Shown one piece after another: positions 1 to 5,900 of a DNA stretch of 6,611 nucleotides. Location: NCBI GenBank assembly GCA_016934125.1, contig JAFGTL010000540.1, positions 1 through 6,611 of the forward strand. Reading direction: 5' to 3'. The DNA comes from Candidatus Hydrogenedentota bacterium. Its GTDB lineage: Bacteria > Hydrogenedentota > Hydrogenedentia > Hydrogenedentales > SLHB01. Below the pieces are notes generated by a model. It had not been told where the DNA came from. It was given only the letters and a program-made list of their open reading frames with translations, and ran no database searches. Both the position numbers and the translations under genes were made by a program. Within the stretch, counting starts at the first letter, position 1, and each line of letters opens with the position of its first letter.

Positions 1-317
1 AATCCGCTCAAACTCACGTAAACCTCGACGAACGCTTCCTGCACGAGTTCGTCCAGGACGTTCGGATCGCGCGTGAACCGCCACATCTGCGAAGCGATCT
101 GGGCCTGATACCGTTTCACGATGCGCGCATAGCCCTGTTCGTCGCCGTCCAGCGTGGCCACGATATCGCGGCGATCCGCTTCTGAGACTGGATCCAAGGC
201 CTTCTCCCGCAAGAGGGGGCGGCGTCCGCTCTCGTGACAGGACAACGCACGCAATGGCGGCGCGCCAAGCCCGCCATCCGCGCCTGCCGAGATGATGCAC
301 GCTCCACGCCCGTCCAC
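1..317 (-). CDS. ECF-type RNA polymerase sigma factor, N-terminal part (runs off left edge)
   Basis: The minus strand stays open from a GTG at 317 to the window edge, giving 105 codons without a stop. The C-terminal half reads as sigma-70 region 2: a short helix around LDGDEQGYARIVKRYQ (residues 56-71), then DELVQEAFVEVYVSL (89-103), the core-RNA-polymerase-binding and -10-melting helix typical of extracytoplasmic-function sigma factors. Such proteins direct RNA polymerase to a small regulon and are often held by an anti-sigma factor. Region 4 and any anti-sigma gene lie outside the window. GTG 317 was chosen because a strong AGGAGG sits 7 bases upstream. A TTG at 197 (codon 41), behind GGGAG, would give a start (MDPVSEADRRDIV) closer to normal ECF length. 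The first 40 residues are Gly/Ala/Arg-rich and resemble no domain I know. The family call is fairly firm; the start is uncertain. Confidence 0.8.
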   Translation of the reverse strand, partial: MDGRGACIISAGADGGLGAPPLRALSCHESGRRPLLREKALDPVSEADRRDIVATLDGDEQGYARIVKRYQAQIASQMWRFTRDPNVLDELVQEAFVEVYVSLSG

Positions 318-324
318 TATACCA

Positions 325-330
325 CCTCCT
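325..330 (-). promoter_or_regulatory. Ribosome binding site of the ECF sigma gene
   Basis: On the minus strand this reads AGGAGG, a near-perfect Shine-Dalgarno sequence, 7 bases before the GTG at 317. It is the main reason for preferring that start over the TTG at 197, which has a weaker GGGAG about 6 bases upstream. No convincing -35/-10 pair was found further upstream. Confidence 0.6.
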
Positions 331-441
331 GCTCGCCCGGCACAGGGATCTGCACCGCACCAGGGCCCACGCGCAATACACGTACGCCTGCACCGGCCCG
401 CTTCCACTCCGTAGGTGGCAGGAGCACCCCCCGATGTTACA

Positions 442-468
442 GCCCGGCCCCGTGCGGGGGCTCCGGGC
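442..468. repeat. GC-rich hairpin (inverted repeat)
   Basis: GCCCGG at 442-447 pairs with CCGGGC at 463-468. Inside, CCCC at 448-451 pairs with GGGG at 456-459 around a GTGC loop, leaving three bases unpaired on one side. This is a stable stem about 125 bases upstream of the sigma gene start. It lacks a T-run on either strand, so it is not a standard intrinsic terminator. It could be a 5' leader structure if the promoter lies further upstream. Confidence 0.5.
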
Positions 469-504
469 CGGCGCGCAGCCATATGGTATCGCGCACACAC
501 GGCA

Positions 505-576
505 GTGCGCACAGAGCGTGCGCACAGAGCGTGCGCACAGAGCGCGCACAGAGCGCGCACAGAGCGCGTACAGAGC
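505..576. repeat. Tandem array of 13-bp and 11-bp units
   Basis: Three 13-bp units, GTGCGCACAGAGC (505-517, 518-530, 531-543), are followed directly by three 11-bp units, GCGCACAGAGC (544-554, 555-565) and GCGTACAGAGC (566-576). The short units differ from the long ones by loss of the leading GT, and the last has one substitution. Units abut without unique spacers, so this is a microsatellite-like array and not a CRISPR. It lies in noncoding DNA. The change of unit length within the array suggests slippage. Confidence 0.85.
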
Positions 577-601
577 GGGGCCAAAAGGGGAGCACTGACC
601 A

Positions 602-670
602 CGGATGACACGGATCGGGGCCAAGAGGGAAGACCAACCACGAATGGACACGAATGGACGCGAATCGGAC
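602..670. repeat. Degenerate 10-bp tandem repeat (CGAATGGACA type)
   Basis: Three consecutive 10-bp units read CGAATGGACA (641-650), CGAATGGACG (651-660) and CGAATCGGAC (661-670). A more diverged stretch of the same style, with CGGATGACA followed by CGGATCGGG, lies at 602-618. Translated, the region gives NGHEWTRI on the plus strand and RVHSW / CHPWSV on the minus strand. I recognise these as spurious-ORF signatures of repeats common in planctomycete, verrucomicrobial and related genomes. The repeat itself is visible in the sequence; the taxonomic association is from memory. Confidence 0.65.
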
Positions 671-710
671 AAGAGACGAACGCGGATCGCCCCTAGGCCT
701 CGCGACCTCG

Positions 711-758
711 GAAGGAGTTCGCGAACTGAAGTCCGAAGGAGTTCGCGAACTGAAGCCG
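711..758. repeat. Two tandem copies of a 24-bp unit with an internal palindrome
   Basis: Copies at 711-734 and 735-758 both begin GAAGGAGTTCGCGAACTGAAG and differ only in the last few bases. Each contains the perfect 12-bp palindrome AGTTCGCGAACT (716-727 and 740-751). Two equal palindromes 24 bp apart could bind a dimeric regulator, but the nearest promoter-bearing gene start (sigma, 317) is almost 400 bases away. A dispersed intergenic repeat is the simpler reading. Confidence 0.8.
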
Positions 759-811
759 GTCCCCGGGGTGGCGCTCGCCGCCTTCGGCGGTTCGCTGACC
801 CCGGGCTCGAA

Positions 812-895
812 GCCTGTCATGCCCCTTCAGGGCTCGCGCGTTGGGCGGGCGGTTTGCCCAGGCCGTTGGCCTGGGCTGATATGTGCGCGCCCGGT
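812..895. repeat. Hairpin-bearing dispersed element, copy 1
   Basis: The segment contains a CCCTTCAGGGCTCG motif near 823-836, then the 29-base core at 857-885. The core opens with the perfect hairpin CCCAGGCC-GTT-GGCCTGGG (857-875) and continues CTGATATGTG. A further small hairpin, GCGCCC-GGT-GGGCGC, follows immediately. The same order (CCCTT.CAGGGCTCG, variable spacer, identical core, another hairpin) recurs at 2801-2890 in the same orientation. Minus-strand translation reads TYQPRPTAWANRPPNARALKG. Outer limits are approximate; only the core limits are exact. Confidence 0.75.
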
Positions 896-1028
896 GGGCG
901 CGGGAGACGCCGGGCCCTCTCCCCCACTCCGCCCAGGGGCGCGGCCTGAAAGTACCTGGCGTCGCAGGACGGGAGGAAGATGTCCCCCACAAGCCCAATG
1001 GAATCAACGCCGGCTGGGCCGCGCCTTG

Positions 1029-1052
1029 CTAGAAGTCTGGCCGGACTTCTAG
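1029..1052 (-). terminator. Possible comM transcript-end hairpin overlapping the stop codon
   Basis: CTAGAAGTC at 1029-1037 and GACTTCTAG at 1044-1052 form a perfect 9-bp inverted repeat around a 6-base loop. The stop codon of comM (1049-1051) lies inside the stem. The position fits a transcript-end structure for comM, but no T-run follows on the minus strand, so intrinsic termination is uncertain. The stem may instead protect the 3' end. Confidence 0.4.
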
Positions 1053-2584
1053 AAGAGTTCCCGATCGAGTGTGCGGTATTGGATGGCTTCGGCGACGTGG
1101 TGTTCGGCGATGGTGTCGTCGTGGTCGAGATCGGCGAGGGTGCGGGCGACGCGGAGGACTTTGTCGTAGGCGCGGGCGGAGAAGCCGAGGCGGTCGATGG
1201 CGTTTTCGAGCAGGCCTTTGGCGGAGGGCGAGGGTTCGCAGTAGGTGCGGGTGGCTTTGGAGTCGAGTTCGGCGTTGCAGGCGAAGCGGCCGTTGTGGCG
1301 GGCGCGTTGGCGGTCGCGGGCGGCCTGCACCTGGGCGCGGACGTCGGCGCTGGCGGGGCCGCTGGGCCGGTTATCGGCGAGTTCGTCGAAGGCGAGGGCG
1401 GGCACGTCGACGTGGAGGTCGATGCGGTCGAGGAGTGGGCCGGACAGCCGGCTCATGTAGCGCTGGATCTCGCCGAGGGTGCAGCGGCATTCGCGGCGGG
1501 GGTCGGTGCGGCATCCGCAGGGGCAGGGGTTCATGGCGACGACGAGCATGAAGCGGCTCGGGAAGGTGACGGAGTACATGGCGCGGCGGATGTGGACGAA
1601 GCCTTCTTCGAGGGGTTGGCGGAGGACTTCGAGGGCGCTGCGGTTGAACTCGGGGAGTTCGTCGAGGAAGAGGACGCCGTTGTGGGCGAGGCTGACTTCG
1701 CCGGGCACGGGCTGCTGGCCGGCGCCGCCGCCGCAGATGGCCACGGTGGTGGCGGTGTGGTGGGGGGCGCGGAAGGGGCGGCGGACGATGAGGGAGCCTT
1801 TCTCGCGGACGCCCGAGGCGACGCTGTAGATCCGGGTGGTTTCGAGGGCTTCGTCGAAGGTCATGTCGGGCAGGATGCCGGGGAGGCGCGAGGCCATCAT
1901 GGTTTTGCCGGTGCCGGGCGGGCCGATCATGAGGAGGTTGTGGCCGCCGGCCGCGGCCACGGTAAGCGCGCGTTTGACGTGGGCCTGGCCCTTCACTTCG
2001 GTGAGATCGGGCGCAGCGGCGCGGGCCTCGTCGAACACGTCGGATAAGTCAGTGCGATGGGGGGCGATGTCCTGGGCGCCCGTCATGAAGGCGACGGCTT
2101 CGGTGAGGGTGGGCGCGGGAATCACCTCGACGTCGGGCACGACGCCGGCCTCTTCGGCGTTGGCCTCGGGCACGAGGATGCCGCGGAGTCCGAGGTCGCG
2201 CGCGGCGATGGCCATGGACAGGGCGCCCGCCACGGGCCGGATCGCGCCGTCGAGGGCGAGTTCGCCGGCGATGGCGTATTCGGCGAACCGGGGCCCGGCG
2301 ATCTGTTCGCTGGCGGCGAGCATGCCGAGGGCGATGGGGAGATCGAGGGCGGTGCTCTCTTTGCGGATGTCGGCCGGGGCGAGGTTGATGACGGTGACGC
2401 CGCGGGGGTAGTGGAATCCGGAGCTGCGCAGGGCGGAGAAGACGCGCTCTTTGCTCTCTCTCACGGGCATCTCGGGGAGGCCCACCATGTAGAAACGGTT
2501 CGTGCCGGGATGGTTGTCTATGTCGACGGTAACCGGATAGCCGTCGATGCCAAGAACCGCGCAGGAATGGACTCGGGCCAGCAT
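1049..2584 (-). CDS. comM: ComM/YifB-family Mg-chelatase-like AAA+ ATPase
   Basis: This 511-residue protein matches the full length of the ComM/YifB family. In bacteria that take up DNA, ComM is a hexameric helicase that drives branch migration during integration of incoming single strands; many non-competent bacteria also carry it, with unclear role. The N-terminal ChlI-like domain spans about residues 1-140 (MLARVHSCAVLGID, INLAPADIRKE, DLPIALGML). The AAA+ core follows with Walker A GPPGTGKT (221-228), Walker B VLFLDEL (304-310) and the family's NPCPCG cysteine cluster (352-368, including C354, C356, C366, C368). Next come SGPLLDRIDLHVDVP with the arginine finger (381-395) and a helical Mg_chelatase_C domain with FSARAYDKVLRVARTLADLD (468-487). 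All key residues are present. The ATG at 2584 was chosen because family members start MLA.VHS; a GTG at 2614 would add ten unconserved residues, and neither has a good ribosome binding site. Probably transcribed alone, 380 bases after the hydrolase stop. Confidence 0.95.
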   Translation of the reverse strand: MLARVHSCAVLGIDGYPVTVDIDNHPGTNRFYMVGLPEMPVRESKERVFSALRSSGFHYPRGVTVINLAPADIRKESTALDLPIALGMLAASEQIAGPRFAEYAIAGELALDGAIRPVAGALSMAIAARDLGLRGILVPEANAEEAGVVPDVEVIPAPTLTEAVAFMTGAQDIAPHRTDLSDVFDEARAAAPDLTEVKGQAHVKRALTVAAAGGHNLLMIGPPGTGKTMMASRLPGILPDMTFDEALETTRIYSVASGVREKGSLIVRRPFRAPHHTATTVAICGGGAGQQPVPGEVSLAHNGVLFLDELPEFNRSALEVLRQPLEEGFVHIRRAMYSVTFPSRFMLVVAMNPCPCGCRTDPRRECRCTLGEIQRYMSRLSGPLLDRIDLHVDVPALAFDELADNRPSGPASADVRAQVQAARDRQRARHNGRFACNAELDSKATRTYCEPSPSAKGLLENAIDRLGFSARAYDKVLRVARTLADLDHDDTIAEHHVAEAIQYRTLDRELF

Positions 2585-2674
2585 GAGTTGCGTCAGACTC
2601 CGTCCGTAAAGCACCCCGACAGGACGTTAGGCATGATAGATGCTCGGTTGGCCCGCGTCAACCGGGCGCCGGGC

Positions 2675-2700
2675 GCCTGAGGATCGACGCGCTCTCAGGC
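2675..2700. repeat. Inverted repeat upstream of comM
   Basis: GCCTGAG (2675-2681) and CTCAGGC (2694-2700) form a perfect 7-bp inverted repeat with a 12-base centre, about 90 bases upstream of the comM ATG. It could be an operator or a leader stem; nothing else supports either use. Confidence 0.3.
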
Positions 2701-2800
2701 ATCCCGTGTGTGCATGCGCGCCACAAGACGTGGGTGCTGCGGTGAGGGGAATCCGGGGACACGTCGTCGCGCACCGAGGGCGGTGCGTGCCCGAAGGGAG

Positions 2801-2890
2801 GAATGTCTCGCCCTTACAGGGCTCGGGTGCGGGGCGATACAGGAACCCAGGCCGTTGGCCTGGGCTGATATGTGTGTGCCCTTCGCGCAC
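2801..2890. repeat. Hairpin-bearing dispersed element, copy 2
   Basis: GCCCT-TAC-AGGGC (2810-2822) forms a small hairpin followed by TCG, matching the front motif of copy 1. The 29-base core at 2846-2874 is identical to 857-885, including the CCCAGGCC/GGCCTGGG hairpin. A GTGCCC...GCGCAC imperfect hairpin follows, where copy 1 has GCGCCC/GGGCGC. The spacer between front motif and core differs in sequence. The stem regions conserve pairing where the sequence differs, which suggests a structured element. Outer limits are approximate. Confidence 0.75.
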
Positions 2891-2916
2891 TTCCCGAGAA
2901 CGCTGCGCGTTCTTCA

Positions 2917-2993
2917 GCGCTACCGCTCCGACGGTTGGGACGGGGCGCGCCCTGCGGGCGCGGCGCTACTGCTCCGACGGCTGGGACGGGGCG
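2917..2993. repeat. 31-bp direct repeat, second copy forming the hydrolase 3' end
   Basis: The copies at 2917-2947 and 2963-2993 agree at 29 of 31 positions and are 46 bp apart. Between them is a perfect 7-bp hairpin, CGCGCCC-TGC-GGGCGCG (2946-2962). Read on the minus strand, both copies encode APSQPSE, then Q or R, then TAG. The right-hand copy provides the actual last residues and stop codon of the glycoside hydrolase; the left-hand copy lies beyond the stop. The hairpin directly after the stop could help end the transcript, but it has no T-run. Confidence 0.8.
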
Positions 2994-5900
2994 GTCTTGT
3001 CCTCGAAATCGCCGCGGCAGGGCGGGCCGAGGGTGAAGGTGACGGTTTCGCCTTGGGCGCCGAGGTAGCCGCCCCAGCCGATGTTGATCGCCGCGATGGC
3101 GTGGAAGTCGAGGGGCCTGTCGGGGGCCGTACACCAGCCCGCGCGCTCGAAGGAGGTAAGCGGGGCCGCGGTGCGGCACGTGCCGGCGTCGGCAAGGGCG
3201 CGCCGGGTGTTGGCGATGTATTCGACGCCGCCCGCGTCGCGCAGGATGATGCGCAGGGGGGTGGGCGTGCGCTGGCCTTCGGGCACCGCGGTGTCCACGG
3301 TGAGGCAGGCCGCGTTGGCGATGTCTACGGGCGTCTCGTAGGCAAACGTGACGAACAGGAAGGTGTCCACATCGCCCTTGGTAAGGGTGGCTTCGGCGCG
3401 CCACGCGCGGGCCGAGGGCGCTCCGGGCAGGGCGAGCCGGGCCGGATGGGATTCGGGCGCGAGGCCGCCTTGCACGAACTCGCCTTTGCCGACGCCGGGC
3501 TCGGTGTCGGGCAGGGCGGACAGATTCAGGCCGGGGAGCGGGCCCTCGGCCACGTGCCGCCGTGCGACAGGCCCGGGCGCGTCGAACCGGAACAGCATGC
3601 CGCCGTAGGGCCCGAGGCGGAGGGGGATGGCGTCGGCCGAGGCGAGGGGCGTCATCCGGCCGGCAGCGGGATCCCACTGTTCGCCGGCGCCGGTGGCCGC
3701 GAGGGAGGCGGTGCCTTCCCAGGGCGCGGCGCTGTCGTTGATGAGGAAGAACACCTCGTGGCCGTCGATGCGGCGGTGCGTCGAGCGGATAGGCCCGGCG
3801 GGATCGGGGATGCGGACATCGCGCTCGATGAGGGCGTCCACGGCGAGGGGGAGGAGCATCTCCGAGCCGGCCGGCAGGAACACGCCCGCGCCGCCGGCCG
3901 GGTTGGTGTGGATGGATGCGCCGTCTGCGGCGCCGAAGATGCCGGTGGCCAGCGCTTGCACCTCGGGCGAGGGGAAGGCGCTTTCGCTGTTGGCCGGCAG
4001 GGCGGACAGGGCGATGATGGCGCCGCCGCTGCGCCAGAACACCGCGAGGTTCTGCCAGGCGGCCATGGGCAAGGTGTCGGCGCAGGGCAACACGACGACG
4101 CGCCAGCGCAGGTTTCCGTGGTGCAGGGCGCCGGAGCGGGCCTCGGCCTGGATGAGGGCCTGGGCGTCGACGATGGTGAGATCGCGCGCGGACGCGTAAA
4201 GGGCATCGAGCGCCATGCGGTAGGTGGCGTCCACCTGACGGGCGGCGGCGGGCGAGTCTTCCGTCCAGTTGTGGGCCGGGGCAAACCGGGGCCAAGCGCT
4301 CTCGATGGGATAGAGCACGGCCACGTCGGCCACCTGGTGGCCGCCTTTGAGCGAGGTGCAACACCGGCCGATCCACTCGTTCAGGCGGACAAGCTGCTCG
4401 GATGAGAGATCGGCGAAGGAGTAGTAGCTCGTGATGGTGGTGATACCGTTCATGATCAGCCGGTTGCAGGTGCCGCGGATCTCGTCTTCGGACACGGGCT
4501 GGACGGGGCGGGTGTCGCCGGCCGGGCGGTAGCGCTGAGCATGGTCGGAGGTTTCGGACATGGTGACGGCGCGTTCTTCGAGATCGGCGACGCTGCCGAA
4601 CAGGCGGGCCACAAACCACGGCACCTGGGGCGGCAGGCTGGTGAGGCAGTCGATGCTGGGCGCGTCGACGCGGCGGGCGCAGCGGAAGAGATCGCCGTAG
4701 AGGGGCACGTGGGTGAGCAGGGCCTCCTCCATGAGGAGATGGCCGCCGGAACGGGTGTTGTGTTCGCGGCACCAGGTTTGGATCTGGCCGAAGTAGTTCT
4801 CGGACACGAGTTCGGCCACGGTGAGCCAGAAATCGTAGCGGACGGCGCGGCCGCGGGCGCCGGCGTCGCCGATGAGGGCGGGGATGCCGGGCTCGAGCAG
4901 GTAGCCGCGGCGGGCCTCAAACTCGGCGGCCAGGGCGGGCGCCCAGGGCAGGACGCGCCAAGGCTGGCGCCGCATGAAGAGGCTCATGAGGGACGGCTCG
5001 TCAGTGAAGGTCGCCTCGAACCACTGGCCGAGATCTTCACCGAGATGTTCGGCGTATCGGGCGTGGGTGACTTCAAGGAAACGGGCGGTGGGCTCGGGCA
5101 TGAGGAGGTTGATGTAGGGGAACTTCCTCGCGAGGCTGACGGCGGCGTGGGTGCCTTCATAAAGCCGATCCTCGGTGATGATCATGACATGCCAGTCGCC
5201 GGCGGGTGCGTCCCAGGCGAGGGCGCCGCCGGCAATGTGCGAGGCGAGCTCGACAGGGGCGTCGAGATCGATGACGCCGTCCGCGATGGGGAAAGCGGCG
5301 GCACGCACGAGCGTGCCCGGGGGCACATCGAGGGCGACGGCGCCGCCGGAGGCCAGCGTGTCGGCGATGAGCAGGCCGCGGGCTTCCCATTCGGGGTGAT
5401 CGCGTAGCGTGATGCCGCCGGCCGTGCCCGAGGGATAGCCGAGTTCGTCATAGAGCCACAGGGCCATGCCGGCGTCCTTGGCCCGGTGCATGCAGTGGAC
5501 GAAGGAGGCCCATTTCTCGTCATCCTCGAGGTAGTTCTCGAAGCGAACGTTGGTGGCCATGCCGCCGAAGCCGCGGGCGACGAGATCGCGGACGAGCGCG
5601 TCCTGATCGGCGGGCGTATCGGGCAGTCCATGGACGATCTTGAGGATGCGGGACTCCGCCGGCGGGGCCACAAACCGTTCTGCGAGGGGCCGATCTGAAT
5701 CCGGGAGTGTCGCCATGGCGTTCGCCTTCTCCTTGGGCAGCAGGTAGAGTAACGGGCCCATGAGCCCGCCCGGGCCGCCGCCATCCTTCACGCGAAGGGC
5801 CAACACGTTTTCTGCGCCGAATCGGACAGTGGCCGCCGGCACCGTGTAGCGCCGCCGCACGGCCACGGCCTGGGCCACGTCCGGCCCTGTCTCGCCCACC

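Larger units (their letters stand above)
318..1048. other. Repeat-rich intergenic region between sigma factor and comM
   Basis: No supported gene lies in these 731 bases. The open frames on both strands have repetitive Arg/Thr/Pro-rich or Ser/Pro-rich translations and are produced by the repeats. The segment holds at least five repeat types side by side: a GC-rich hairpin (442-468), a 13/11-bp tandem array (505-576), a degenerate 10-bp array (602-670), a duplicated 24-bp unit (711-758) and a hairpin element shared with the next intergenic gap (about 812-895). The stretch 318-441 would carry the sigma gene's leader and promoter, but I could not pick out promoter boxes. From 896 to 1028 I see only a small GCGCCC/GGGCGC hairpin near 886-900. 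Confidence 0.75.
2585..2965. other. Intergenic region between comM and the glycoside hydrolase
   Basis: This gap of 381 bases has no supported gene. It should contain the comM promoter in its left part, but I see no clear -35/-10 pair. It holds several inverted repeats: CGGTTG/CAACCG (2645-2664), GCCTGAG/CTCAGGC (2675-2700) and CGCACC/GGTGCG (2770-2787). The right part is occupied by copy 2 of the hairpin element and the first copy of the 31-bp repeat. A minus-strand open frame here begins MREGHTHISPGQRPGF, a spurious-ORF signature of such elements rather than a gene. Confidence 0.65.

Noticed and set aside
505..576. Possible CRISPR array
   Set aside because: Units of 11-13 bp abut directly with no unique spacers and no cas genes are present; it is a simple tandem repeat.
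1235..1555. Extra cysteine (C358) and basic-rich region in ComM as a novel metal site
   Set aside because: The NPCPCG...C.C cluster is a normal ComM/YifB feature; one additional nearby cysteine is not enough to claim anything new.
980..2047. 355-residue plus-strand open frame
   Set aside because: Its long runs of Gly, Ala, Val and Glu mirror the codons of comM on the other strand; comM has full-length conserved motifs.
2627..2890. 87-residue minus-strand open frame with SPGQRPGF as a small gene
   Set aside because: It translates the hairpin element and neighbouring inverted repeats; such frames are a known artefact of these repeats, and no ribosome binding site or domain supports it.
2708..4405. 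565-residue plus-strand open frame
   Set aside because: It lies opposite the glycoside hydrolase, is Gly/Ala/Glu/Arg-rich with no recognisable domain, and is a GC-rich antisense shadow.
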